Assembly (NCBI GenBank): GCA_035651595.1
Contig: DASRFJ010000077.1
Coordinates: 26,285 to 90,284 of the forward strand
DNA length: 64,000 nucleotides
Origin: JAFARZ01 sp035651595
GTDB lineage: Bacteria > Actinomycetota > Actinomycetes > Streptosporangiales > Streptosporangiaceae
Reading direction: 5' to 3'
In this document: positions 18,433 to 26,854 of the stretch, in pieces
Layout of the letters: every line of letters begins with the position of its first letter
Position numbering within the stretch: position 1 is the stretch's first letter
Position numbers and translations under genes: made by a program
Notes under the pieces: generated by a model
What the model saw: only the letters and a program-made list of their open reading frames with translations
Told to the model about the DNA's origin: nothing
Databases searched by the model: none

Positions 18433-19458
18433 TCAGATTCCTGTTTCGGGCGTGCTTTCCTCTCCGGCTTCTTCGGCCTCTCCTGCTGCTCCGGATGACG
18501 AATCGGGCGAGTGCAGCCAGCACGCGCTCTGATGCCCGGAACCGACCGCGAAGGCCGGCGGGGCCTGCTGTGCGCATACCGGCATGGCGTACCGGCAGCG
18601 CGGGTGGAACCGGCAGCCACTCGGCGGCTCCACCAGGCTCGGCGGCGCGCCGCGGGCCTGGAGCTCCGCCGGCTCGGATCGCTCCGGGTCGGGTGCCGCG
18701 GTGAGCAGGAGCTGGGTATACGGGTGGGCCGGAGCGTCGGTGACGTCGGCCGCCCGTCCGGTCTCGACGATCCGGCCGGCGTACATGACGGCGATCTCGT
18801 CGGCCAGGTAGCGAGCCGAGGCGATGTCGTGCGTCACGTACAGGATCGCGATGCGTTCGGTCTCCCGCAGGTCGGCGAGCAGGTTGAGGACGCCGAGCCG
18901 GATCGAGACGTCGAGCATGGACACCGGCTCGTCGGCGAGCAGAACCTTGGGCTGGACGGCGAGCGCACGGGCGATCGCGACGCGCTGCCGCTGCCCGCCG
19001 GACAGTTCGTGCGGGTACTTGCCGATGAACTCCCCGCCCGGGGTCAGCGCCACCCGTTCCAGCACGCCAGCGATGTCTTCGGCGCCGCTGGGCGCGGAGT
19101 AGATCTTGAGCGGCCGTTGGATGTGATAGCCGATCGTGTGCACCGGGTTGAGCGAGGAGAACGGATCCTGGAGCACCAGCTGCACCGTCTTCGCGTACCG
19201 GGCGCGCGACCCGTGCACCAGCGTGCCGTTCAGCAGCACCTCGCCGGACGTTGGCGGGGTCAGCCTGGCGAGCGTCCGCGCCAGGGTGGACTTGCCGGAA
19301 CCGCTCTCGCCCACCACGGCGGTGATGCTGGCTTCGCCGAGCGCGAGCGAGACGTCGTCCACGGCGTGCACGACGGCGCCGCGGGCGATCTGCCTGCCGC
19401 GCCGGTGCACCGGGAAGTGCTTGGTCACGGCGCGCGCCTCGAGCACGGGCGGGCTCAT
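18433..19458 (-). CDS. ABC transporter ATP-binding protein, DppF/OppF-like
   Basis: 341 residues. Walker A GESGSGKST (about residues 49-57), signature LSGGQRQR, Walker B VLLADEPVSMLD, and the C-terminal Opp/Dpp extension with a cysteine cluster (CRFHPRC-type; then C in PVCAQQ) characteristic of oligopeptide/dipeptide ATPases. It energises import through the two permeases upstream. Its ATG overlaps the stop of the preceding ATPase (ATGA, 19455-19458). Confidence 0.94.
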   Translation of the reverse strand: MSPPVLEARAVTKHFPVHRRGRQIARGAVVHAVDDVSLALGEASITAVVGESGSGKSTLARTLARLTPPTSGEVLLNGTLVHGSRARYAKTVQLVLQDPFSSLNPVHTIGYHIQRPLKIYSAPSGAEDIAGVLERVALTPGGEFIGKYPHELSGGQRQRVAIARALAVQPKVLLADEPVSMLDVSIRLGVLNLLADLRETERIAILYVTHDIASARYLADEIAVMYAGRIVETGRAADVTDAPAHPYTQLLLTAAPDPERSEPAELQARGAPPSLVEPPSGCRFHPRCRYAMPVCAQQAPPAFAVGSGHQSACWLHSPDSSSGAAGEAEEAGEESTPETGI

Positions 19459-20588
19459 GGGGTGCCTCCGGCGGAGTCGATAGCGGTCAGTCTGGGGACG
19501 GCGGCCAGCCCGCTCGGGCCCGCGGACCCCGGAACGAGGCCCAGCTCGGGCGGCACCGGCACCGGCGATCCGGGGTCGTGCAGCCAGCAGGCCACCGTCC
19601 GACCAGCCTCAGGACGCGCGGCGAGACCCTCTGGCCCGCGCCCCGCGGGCGGCGCCAGCGCCGGGACCTGCTCCGCGCACAGGTCCATCGCGTACTGACA
19701 GCGCGGGTGGAACGGGCATCCGCGGGGCGGGTGCCGCAGGTCCGGCGGCGAGCCCGAGATCCCCGTCATCCGGATCTTGGGTCCGTGCAGCGAGGGGAAT
19801 GAGGCGAGCAAGCCCAGCGAGTAGGGGTGCCGTGGCGCGCGGAACAGCTCGGCGGCCGGCGCCTGCTCCACGATCCGCCCCGCGTACATGATCGTGATCG
19901 AGTCCGCGATCTCCAGGAGCAAGGACAGGTCGTGCGTGATGAACAGCACCGCGAACCCCAGCCGCTCGCGCAGGCCGGCCAGTTCCTCCAGGATCTCGCG
20001 CTGGGTGACGACATCAAGCGCGGTCGTCGGCTCGTCCATGATCACGATCCGCGGCTCGAGCGCCAGCGCCATCGCGATCATGACCCGCTGCCGCATCCCG
20101 CCGGACAGCTCGTGCGGATACGCGCGCAGCCGGTCGGCGGAAATGCCGACCATCGCGAGCAGGTTCACCGCGCGTTCCCTGCGGGCTTTGCGGTCCAGCC
20201 CCGGCCGGTGTGCCCGCAGCACGTCGGTGAGCTGGGCGCCGATGGACATCACCGGGTTCAGCGCGTGCATCGCGCTCTGCATGACGACGGCGATATCGGA
20301 CCAGCGCAGCCGCCGTAGCTCCTCCTCGCTCGCGCCGAGCAGGTCCACGGTCCCGTCGAACACGACGCTTCCGCCGGTGATCACGCCCGGTGCGCGCAGC
20401 AGCCTGGTGATCCCGTACGCGAGGGTGGACTTTCCGCTGCCGCTCTCGCCGGCGAGCCCGTGCACCTCGCCGGGGCGCAGCGTCAGGCTCGCGTCGCTGA
20501 CGGCGTGCACCGCGTCGGCGCCGAGGCCGTAGTCCACGGACAGCCCGTCGACCTCAAGCAGCGGCTGTGTGCCGAAAACCTCGCTCAT
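19455..20588 (-). CDS. ABC transporter ATP-binding protein, DppD/OppD-like
   Basis: 377 residues. Walker A GESGSGKST, signature LSGGMRQR, Walker B RIVIMDEPTTALD, switch His in FITHDLSLL, and the C-terminal family extension (GCPFHPRC). Partner of the DppF-like ATPase downstream, forming the heterodimeric motor. The ATG at 20588 overlaps the permease stop by 4 nt. The C-terminus has an extra Pro/Gly/Ala-rich tail of about 60 residues beyond the cysteine cluster. Confidence 0.94.
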   Translation of the reverse strand: MSEVFGTQPLLEVDGLSVDYGLGADAVHAVSDASLTLRPGEVHGLAGESGSGKSTLAYGITRLLRAPGVITGGSVVFDGTVDLLGASEEELRRLRWSDIAVVMQSAMHALNPVMSIGAQLTDVLRAHRPGLDRKARRERAVNLLAMVGISADRLRAYPHELSGGMRQRVMIAMALALEPRIVIMDEPTTALDVVTQREILEELAGLRERLGFAVLFITHDLSLLLEIADSITIMYAGRIVEQAPAAELFRAPRHPYSLGLLASFPSLHGPKIRMTGISGSPPDLRHPPRGCPFHPRCQYAMDLCAEQVPALAPPAGRGPEGLAARPEAGRTVACWLHDPGSPVPVPPELGLVPGSAGPSGLAAVPRLTAIDSAGGTP

Positions 20589-21640
20589 TGCGCGGCCCCC
20601 GTCCCCGTGGGCACGGACGCGCTGGCGTGCGTCCGGCCGGCCCCTGTCCGGTCGGACGCAGCCACCGGTGTCACGCCGAGCGGGAAGCGCTTGGGGACCC
20701 CGGCGCGACGCGCGGTCTTCCGGGACAGCCCGGCGGCCCGCAGCCGCGGGTTGATGAACTCGTCAATGCCGAAGTTGAGCAGCGCCAGGGACGTGCCGAG
20801 CAGCGCGACCGCCAGGCCAGGCGGCAGGAACCACCACCACTCGCGGCTCTGCGCCGCCGAGCTCTCCTGCGCCCAGAACAGCATCGCCCCCCAGCTCCAG
20901 TGCGTGGTGCTGATCAGGCCGAGGAACGCGAGCGAGGTGTAGGTGCCGATCGCGTAGATGACCGTGAACAGGAACGAGGACGCCACGATCGGGATCAGGC
21001 CCGGCAGGATCTCGAACGTGAGGATCCGCCAGGTGCGTTCGCCGACGATCCGTGCCGAGTCGACGAAGTCCCGGCTTCGCATCGCCAGCGTCTGGACGCG
21101 CAGCACCCGCGCTCCGAAGGCCCACCCGGTGACGCTGATGATGATCGCGATCAGGAGGTCGTTGGCGCTCGCGGACGAGCTCAGGAATCCGGCCAGCACG
21201 ATCAGCAGCGGCAGGGCGGGCAGCACGAGGGCGACGTTGATCAACGTTGACAAGACATCGTCCACCACCCCGCCGAAGTAACCGGCCGATACTCCGATGA
21301 CGACGGACAGTACCGTGGCGACGGCCCCGGCGACGAACGACACCACGATCGTCGACCGCGCGCCCACCAGCAGCTGGGACCAGATGTCCTGCTGGGTCTG
21401 CGTGGTGCCGAGCCAGTTCTTGGCCGACGGCGGCTGCGGGATGCCCACGGTGGTGTTCAGGTGCGCCGACGGGTCGTACGGTGCGATCAGCGACCCGAAT
21501 ATCGCCATCACCACGAAGAGGCCGAGCAGCAGGAGCCCGATGATGATCTTGGGGGAGCGCGGGACGCGGATCCGTCGCACTCTGCGCGGCGCCGGGACCG
21601 GCACGGACGTCGCGTCCGCGGCCTGGGTGGTTATCGCCAT
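20585..21640 (-). CDS. ABC transporter permease, DppC/OppC-like
   Basis: 351 residues. An N-terminal arm and first membrane helix (IIIGLLLLGLFVVMAIFGSL) are followed by LGTTQTQQDIWSQLLVGAR, a hallmark of DppC-type permeases, and five further helices. The cytoplasmic EAA-like loop contains AFGARVLRVQTLAMRSRDFVDSAR-type sequence that docks on the ATPases. It has a Thr/Ala-rich C-terminal tail of about 35 residues. It starts 3 nt after the DppB-like permease and overlaps the DppD-like gene. Confidence 0.94.
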   Translation of the reverse strand: MAITTQAADATSVPVPAPRRVRRIRVPRSPKIIIGLLLLGLFVVMAIFGSLIAPYDPSAHLNTTVGIPQPPSAKNWLGTTQTQQDIWSQLLVGARSTIVVSFVAGAVATVLSVVIGVSAGYFGGVVDDVLSTLINVALVLPALPLLIVLAGFLSSSASANDLLIAIIISVTGWAFGARVLRVQTLAMRSRDFVDSARIVGERTWRILTFEILPGLIPIVASSFLFTVIYAIGTYTSLAFLGLISTTHWSWGAMLFWAQESSAAQSREWWWFLPPGLAVALLGTSLALLNFGIDEFINPRLRAAGLSRKTARRAGVPKRFPLGVTPVAASDRTGAGRTHASASVPTGTGAAQ

Positions 21641-21643
21641 CGC

Positions 21644-22624
21644 TCAGCCTCCCTGCCTGGTCCGCGGATCGAGCAGCACGTACACGAAGTCCGCGATGAG
21701 GTTCGCGCCGAGCACTGCGAACGTGATGATCAGGAACACCCCCTGGATCAACGGGTAATCGTGGTTGAGCACCGCCTGCTGGAGGATGTAACCGATGCCC
21801 GGATAGGAGAAGACGATCTCGGTCAGCAGCGCGCCGGACACCACGAAGCCGATGGCCAGTGAGAAGCCGGTCACGCTGGGCAGGATGGCGTTACGCGCCG
21901 CGTAGAGGATCACCCGGCGCTTCGGCAGTCCCTTGGCTTGGGCGACCAGCACGTAATCCTCGTCCATCGTGCTGACCATGACGTTGCGCATCCCGACGAT
22001 CCACCCGGCGGCCGAGGCGAGCACGATGGTGAGCGCGGGCAAGATGGCGTGGTCGATCACGTTGGCGAGGTAGGTCCCGGTCAGACCCGGAGTGACGAGC
22101 GTCTGGTCGTAGCCGTTGAGCGCGGGGAACCAGTGCAGCTCCGTCGCGAACCCGGCGATCAGCAGGATCGCGATGAAGAAGTACGGCGCGGCCTGAAAGA
22201 ACGTCATGGCCGGCAGCAGGTTGTCCAGCCAGCTGCCGCGGCGCCAGGCCACCAGCGCGCCGAGTACGGTGCCGAGCACGAAGCTGATCACCGTGGCCAG
22301 GCCGACCATGCCGAGGGTCCAGAAGATGCCGCCGCCGATCACGCTGGTGACGCTTTGCGAGAACTCCGTGGACATGCCCATGTTCCCGTGCAGCAGGTGA
22401 TTCCAGTACTGCACGTACTGGTCCCACGCGCTCTGGTGTCCCGTCAGCCCGTACTCGATCTCCAGAGACTTGATCAGCGCGGGCGTGACCTGGGCGTTCT
22501 GCAACTTGCCGAGGGCCGCGGTCAGCGCGTTTCCCGGCATCATGCGCGGGATGAAGAAGTCGATGGTGATGGCGACGACCGCGGCGAGGATGTAGAAGGC
22601 AAGCTTCCTGGCCAGTGCCCGCAT
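21644..22624 (-). CDS. ABC transporter permease, DppB/OppB-like
   Basis: 326 residues with six predicted membrane helices. The N-terminus (LAFYILAAVVAITIDFFIPRMMPG) and the periplasmic segment after it are typical of DppB/OppB permeases in sugar-specific family 5 systems. A conserved cytoplasmic loop has MRNVMVSTMDEDYVLVAQAKGLP, which contacts the ATPases. The start lies 2 nt after the lacI stop, so it belongs to the same transcript. Confidence 0.94.
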   Translation of the reverse strand: MRALARKLAFYILAAVVAITIDFFIPRMMPGNALTAALGKLQNAQVTPALIKSLEIEYGLTGHQSAWDQYVQYWNHLLHGNMGMSTEFSQSVTSVIGGGIFWTLGMVGLATVISFVLGTVLGALVAWRRGSWLDNLLPAMTFFQAAPYFFIAILLIAGFATELHWFPALNGYDQTLVTPGLTGTYLANVIDHAILPALTIVLASAAGWIVGMRNVMVSTMDEDYVLVAQAKGLPKRRVILYAARNAILPSVTGFSLAIGFVVSGALLTEIVFSYPGIGYILQQAVLNHDYPLIQGVFLIITFAVLGANLIADFVYVLLDPRTRQGG

Positions 22625-22626
22625 GG

Positions 22627-23727
22627 TCAGACCCCCGCTCCGCAGCCGCAGCTTTCCCTGATCACCAGCCGGGTGGGCAGCACGATGTCGCGTTCGGGCG
22701 GCACCACGTGGCTGATCATGGAGTAGACGAGTTCGAAGGCAGTCGCGCCCAGTTCCCTGATCTGCTGCCGCACGGTGGTGAGCTGGCAGCGCAGGTGGCG
22801 GGCCATCGCGATGTCGTCGAAGCCGGTGACCGCCACCCGCGTCGGCACGTCAATGCCGTGGCGGCGCAGCGCGCCCATCACGCCGAGCGCGGTCTGGTCG
22901 TTCGCGCAGACGATGGCGCGCGGCAGGGTCGTGCCCGCGTCCAGCAGCCGGTCGATCACCTGCGCCCCGCCGGCCGCGTAGTAGTTGCCCTGCCAGTCCG
23001 GACCGCTGACGAATTCGGCGCCGGTCGCGGCGGCCTCTGCCGCGAGCGTGTCGTGCCGGGCCCGGCTGTCCGGGCTGTCCGCGTAACCGCTGACGTAGCC
23101 GATCGAGCGGTAGCCGTGGTCGCGCAGCAGATGGCTGGCCAGTTCTCCCATGCCGGACGCGTTGTCGCTGCGGACGTTCACCGTGGCCGGCGTGGCGACG
23201 CCGGCCAGCGTGACGATCGGTATCTGCCCGGCGAGCCGCACCAGCGGGTCGTCGTCGAGCAGCCGGTCGTGCAGGATCAGGCCGTCGCTCTTGCGGGCCA
23301 GCGCCAGCGTGCGGTAGTCGGCCTGGTGGTCGGCGATGTCCACCGACCTGATCAGCAGGTCGAAGCCGCGCACTTGTGCGGACATCTCGATGCCCCGGTT
23401 GATCATGTCGTGAAATTGCAGGGATTCCGCCTCGTCCGCGAACACGTCGTCGTCGGCGAGCCCGGTCAGCGGGGGAGCGGGGCGGCGCTCGATCACGCCG
23501 ACGACCTCCTTGAGCCTGGCGCTGAGCGCGCGGGCCGCCCCGTCCGGTGCGAAGCCCAGCTCGGCCACCGCCTGGAGGACCTTGTCCCGGGTATCCGGTC
23601 GCGTGTTCCGCGCCTCGTTGAGCACCCGGGAGACGGACGCGATGGAGACTCCGGCGACGCGGGCGACGTCGTAAATCGTGGGCGCGCCCGTGCCCAGCCT
23701 GCCGTCGTCCTCGCGCGCTTGCACCAC
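22627..23727 (-). CDS. LacI-family repressor of the oligosaccharide operon
   Basis: About 366 residues from the GTG at 23727, chosen because AGGGA lies upstream at good spacing and the protein then begins about 15 residues before the HTH; upstream in-frame starts (23742, 23769) would put an operator inside the gene. Domains: LacI HTH (TIYDVARVAGVSIASVSRVLNEA), hinge helix (AARALSARL), and a periplasmic-binding-like effector domain (LARKSDGLILHDRLLDDD; GFDDIAMARHL). It is the first gene of the operon that it probably controls, so autoregulation is expected. The likely inducer is a beta-linked oligosaccharide or its breakdown product; this is inferred from the GH3 and transporter genes. Confidence 0.92.
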   Translation of the reverse strand: MVQAREDDGRLGTGAPTIYDVARVAGVSIASVSRVLNEARNTRPDTRDKVLQAVAELGFAPDGAARALSARLKEVVGVIERRPAPPLTGLADDDVFADEAESLQFHDMINRGIEMSAQVRGFDLLIRSVDIADHQADYRTLALARKSDGLILHDRLLDDDPLVRLAGQIPIVTLAGVATPATVNVRSDNASGMGELASHLLRDHGYRSIGYVSGYADSPDSRARHDTLAAEAAATGAEFVSGPDWQGNYYAAGGAQVIDRLLDAGTTLPRAIVCANDQTALGVMGALRRHGIDVPTRVAVTGFDDIAMARHLRCQLTTVRQQIRELGATAFELVYSMISHVVPPERDIVLPTRLVIRESCGCGAGV

Positions 23728-23748
23728 CGCTGAATCCCTCACCGCTCC

Positions 23749-23808
23749 TGGTAAGCGCTTACCAAACACGTCCGGAAAAAGGTCGGCGGGCTTGGTAAGC
23801 GCTTACCC
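23749..23808 (-). promoter_or_regulatory. Pair of LacI-type operators upstream of lacI
   Basis: A perfect 16-bp palindrome TGGTAAGCGCTTACCA at 23749-23764 and a near-identical copy TGGTAAGCGCTTACCC at 23793-23808. Centres are 44 bp apart, about four helical turns. The central CG step is characteristic of LacI/GalR-family sites. The first site sits 22 nt before the chosen GTG, so a bound repressor would block the promoter or looping could join the two. Confidence 0.92.
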
Positions 23809-24104
23809 GATGACCTCGTTCTAGAGCATATGTCTGGCCTTGGCGCGACCTCAAGGACTAATCGCATCAATGTTGCGCGAATGTGACAGCAGCGCTTCGG
23901 CCGATCGCGCGCCGGACGCGCCGAACCGGGGTCGGCCGCTGTGCGGGTGCCGCAATGTCCCGGCCTGTTCCAGCACGGCCCTGCCGTTCAGCGGTTGCCC
24001 GGGCCCTAGGGCAGGCTCCCCCGGGCCTGGCCGCCGCGCGCCGCCTGTGCCTGGAGTGCACTGTGCGGCTATCGGGATAGGAGCGCACCGGCAGTCCCGC
24101 CAGC

Positions 24105-24186
24105 AACGTGGAAAATTACCCCTTCGTGGCGGATCGACCCCCGTGCGCGAGGGCCGCGTTACCACAAAGGGAAAATCCGCCACATT
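24105..24186. repeat. Family 2 inverted repeat (82 bp), copy E
   Basis: Imperfect inverted repeat with arms of about 38-40 bp, from AACGTGG (24105) to CCACATT (24186). Each arm contains a CCCTT(T/C)GTGG core. A second 82-bp copy lies at 52015-52096 in opposite orientation. This copy lies in the divergent region between lacI and amt, about 200 nt before amt. The remaining parts of the 23809-24388 gap show no supported gene. Confidence 0.75.
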
Positions 24187-24265
24187 AACCGAGGCGGCCA
24201 GCGATCGGACTCGGCGCACGTGCGCCGTGCGCCGCAGCCCGCGACGGCCGTCGAAGATCACCTGC

Positions 24266-24323
24266 GAAACATCCGTGAAACGCGAGGCCAGCGCCGTTAC
24301 CTGCGCCGTAACAATCGGGAAAT
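24266..24323 (+). promoter_or_regulatory. Candidate GlnR boxes upstream of amt
   Basis: GAAAC-N6-GAAAC at 24266-24281, followed by GTTAC (24296-24300) and GTAAC-N6-GAAAT (24308-24323). These fit the actinobacterial GlnR half-site scheme (GTNAC / GAAAC separated by 6 nt). They lie 66-123 nt before the amt start. Nitrogen-limited activation of amt by GlnR is inferred. Confidence 0.55.
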
Positions 24324-24388
24324 GCCTGGGCAACCGCCACATGGGACAAAAGTGAGCGTCACCGCACACGGTCCTCGAGGAGGCGTAC

Positions 24389-25777
24389 TTGGATCCCTAT
24401 GCAGCCTGGCTGAGCGCCGGGGATAACTCCTGGCAGATGACGGCAGCCACGCTCGTCGGCCTCATGTCCATTCCGGCCCTCGCGGTCCTGTACGGCGGCT
24501 TGGTGCAGAAGAAGTGGGCCATGAACACCGTGCTGATGGTGTTCTCCGCGTTTGCCCTGACGCTGATCGTGTGGGTCCTGTGGGCCTTCAAGATGGGCTT
24601 CGGTACGCCGTTGATCAGCACCTTTGTCGGTGATCCGCGTAGCGTGCTCGGGCACGCGGCGGAGGAGGGCCAGGGCAGCATCCCGCTGCTGAACGGCCTG
24701 ATGCCCAAGTTCCGGATCCCCGAGTCCAGCCTGATGTATTTCCAGTTCGTGTTCGCGGCGATCACGCCGATCTTGTTCATCGGGAGCGTGATCGGTCGGA
24801 TCAGTTTCAAGGTCTGGCTGCTCTTTGTCCCGCTGTGGATCACGTTCGCCTACTCGGTGAACGCGTTCCTGCTGTGGGGCGGCGGGTACTGGGCCGGCAA
24901 GGGCGCGCTGGACTTCTCCGGCGGCTACGTCATCCACCTGGCGGCCGGCGTGTCCGGGTTCACCGCCGCGGCGGTGGTCGGCCCGCGGCTCAAGCGCGAC
25001 CGCGAGCGTGCCATCCCGAACAACCTGCTGTTCGTCGCCGTCGGGGCCGGCATCTTGTGGCTGGGCTGGAACGGCTTCAACGGCGGTGACCCGTACTTCG
25101 CCGGCGCCGACGCGTCCGCCGCGATCGTGAACACCAACGTCGCCACCGCGGTCGCGATGATGACCTGGATCGTCATGGACATGGCGTTCAGCAGGTCGAA
25201 GAAGCCGACCTTCCTGGGCGGTTTGAACGGCATGATCTGCGGCCTGGTCGGCATCACCCCGGCGGCCGGCTTCGTGAACGGCTTCGGCGCGATCGTGATC
25301 GGCCTGGTCTGCTCCACGGTCGTCTGGGTCGCGTGGGAGTACCTGCCGAAGTACGTCTGGCCGTTCAACAAGATCGACGACGCGCTCGGCGTGGTGTACA
25401 CGCACGGCATCGCGGGCCTGTTCGGCGGCCTGCTGGTCGGCCTGCTGGCGGATCCGAAGATGATCGAGTACCTCGGCATCGGGAACAACCCGTCGATCAG
25501 CGGCACGGGCCTGTTCTACGGGCACGCGAAGCAGCTGGCCATCCAGGCCGGCGCCGCGCTCACCGTTATCGTCTGGGACGCGCTCGTCACGTTCGTCATC
25601 CTCATGGTCATCAAGTACGTGTTCCGGATGAACCTGCGGCTGCCGGACGAGGCGCTGGAGATCGGCGACATCGCGGTGCACGGCGAGGAGGCCTACCCGC
25701 CCGACGACCTGGTCACCGTGGCCGCCACGTCAACCGCCGACGAGCAGGCGCAGCAGACCCCCGCCAACGTCAAGTAG
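24389..25777 (+). CDS. amt: Ammonium transporter
   Basis: 462 residues, 11 membrane helices. The start is a TTG at 24389, fixed by a perfect GAGGAGG 5 nt upstream and by the family N-terminus directly after it. Amt/Mep/Rh signatures are clear: Asp near residue 175 (ALDFSGG), the twin pore histidines near residue 183 (YVIHLAAG) and 339 (YTHGIAG), and FGGLLVGLLADP late in the protein. It conducts ammonium across the membrane. A hydrophilic C-terminal tail of about 50 residues follows. Unusually, no glnK (PII) or glnD gene follows: the next gene is on the other strand, 12 nt away. GlnR-like boxes upstream suggest nitrogen control. Confidence 0.95.
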   Translation: MDPYAAWLSAGDNSWQMTAATLVGLMSIPALAVLYGGLVQKKWAMNTVLMVFSAFALTLIVWVLWAFKMGFGTPLISTFVGDPRSVLGHAAEEGQGSIPLLNGLMPKFRIPESSLMYFQFVFAAITPILFIGSVIGRISFKVWLLFVPLWITFAYSVNAFLLWGGGYWAGKGALDFSGGYVIHLAAGVSGFTAAAVVGPRLKRDRERAIPNNLLFVAVGAGILWLGWNGFNGGDPYFAGADASAAIVNTNVATAVAMMTWIVMDMAFSRSKKPTFLGGLNGMICGLVGITPAAGFVNGFGAIVIGLVCSTVVWVAWEYLPKYVWPFNKIDDALGVVYTHGIAGLFGGLLVGLLADPKMIEYLGIGNNPSISGTGLFYGHAKQLAIQAGAALTVIVWDALVTFVILMVIKYVFRMNLRLPDEALEIGDIAVHGEEAYPPDDLVTVAATSTADEQAQQTPANVK

Positions 25778-25789
25778 GCCCCTGGCGCC

Positions 25790-26833
25790 TCAGAGCCCGA
25801 GCGCGGCGGCGGCTAGGGCGGTTCCCTCGACACGGGCCCGCACCTTGGCGAACGCGGTGTCGCGGGACGTGGAGGTGTCGTCGGCGAACGGCGCGAAACC
25901 GCAGTCGTCGCAGGTGCCGAACCGGTCCGGGGGCAGCACCCGGGCCGCCGCGATCGTCCGGTCGCGAACCTGCTCGGGCGTCTCGATCGCCGGGTCGATC
26001 GGGTCGGTGACGCCGACGAACACGCGGGCCGTGTCCGGCAGGTGCGCGGCGATCGTGCCAAGCACCGCGTCGGGCGCGGCCTCGCTCGCCAGCTGGACAT
26101 AGAAATTCCCGGCGTGCAGCCGGAATAGCCGCGGCAGCAATTCGGCGTAATCCACGTCGAGGCTGTGCGTCGAATCCTGGTCGCCGCCCGGACAGGTATG
26201 GACGCCGATTTTCGCCCGTTCCTCGTCGGTAAACCGGTCAAGTACCCGGTTGTTAAACGCGATGAAATCATCGAGTACGCCGCCACTTGGATCGAGTTTG
26301 AGGGACAGCCGGCCCTCGGTGAAATCGAGCTGCACGACGTGTGCCCCCGCGTCCAGGCAGCCGCGGATGTCCGCCTCCGCCTCGTCGGCGAGGTCGTCGA
26401 GGAACTGCTCGCGCGAATAGCCGTCGAGCCCGCCGGCCGGGTAGAGCAGGCTGAGCGCGGACGGCGCGATCACCGCCTGCTTCACGGGCACGCTCGCGTA
26501 ACCGAGTGCGGCGCGAAGGTAGTCCGCGGCGTGCGCGGCGTACCGGAACGGCCCGCCGGTGAGCACCGGCAGCTGCCGCTGATGCCCGTCGGCGAACGGG
26601 ATTACGACGCCGTCGGGCGCGAGCGCCGCATACCCGGCGATCGGATATGTGGCGAAGCTCGGTTTTGCCTGTTCGCCATCGGTAACGACCGGTGAACCGG
26701 TCTCTTCCATCAGGCGAATGGTTTCGGCGACGGCGCGATCTTGCGCGGCGCGGAAATCCGTGCCGGAATTCATCGCGGCAAGCAGCTCGGCGGATCGCGG
26801 AATGCTACCGATGGGCTCGGTGGGGATCGTCAT
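25790..26833 (-). CDS. MetE-like cobalamin-independent methyltransferase domain protein
   Basis: 347 residues, about half the length of MetE: it matches only the C-terminal catalytic barrel of 5-methyltetrahydropteroyltriglutamate-homocysteine methyltransferase. Probable zinc ligands are present (HTCPGGDQDSTHS and FGTCDDCGF), as are PIGSIPR and VVTDGEQ near the N-terminus. Stand-alone proteins of this type exist in many bacteria and act as methionine synthases with other methyl donors or as unrelated C1 or thiol enzymes; which applies here cannot be read. It is separated from the TPP-enzyme gene by 21 nt on the same strand, so it may be the last gene of the cyclase/TPP-enzyme operon. Confidence 0.85.
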   Translation of the reverse strand: MTIPTEPIGSIPRSAELLAAMNSGTDFRAAQDRAVAETIRLMEETGSPVVTDGEQAKPSFATYPIAGYAALAPDGVVIPFADGHQRQLPVLTGGPFRYAAHAADYLRAALGYASVPVKQAVIAPSALSLLYPAGGLDGYSREQFLDDLADEAEADIRGCLDAGAHVVQLDFTEGRLSLKLDPSGGVLDDFIAFNNRVLDRFTDEERAKIGVHTCPGGDQDSTHSLDVDYAELLPRLFRLHAGNFYVQLASEAAPDAVLGTIAAHLPDTARVFVGVTDPIDPAIETPEQVRDRTIAAARVLPPDRFGTCDDCGFAPFADDTSTSRDTAFAKVRARVEGTALAAAALGL

Positions 26834-26854
26834 GCTCCCGAGCCTAAAGAAACT

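Noticed and set aside
22615..23733. Long open frame (372 codons) on the plus strand over lacI
   Set aside because: It is antisense to a clear LacI gene in the high-GC shadow frame; Arg/Gly/His-rich composition and no family similarity.
23840..24369. Frames of 171-172 codons on both strands in the lacI-amt gap
   Set aside because: They overlap each other, contain the family 2 palindrome, and lack ribosome-binding sites and domain similarity.
24359..25681. 440-codon minus-strand frame over amt
   Set aside because: Antisense shadow of a certain ammonium transporter; the charged, repetitive translation is typical of the GC-rich complementary frame.
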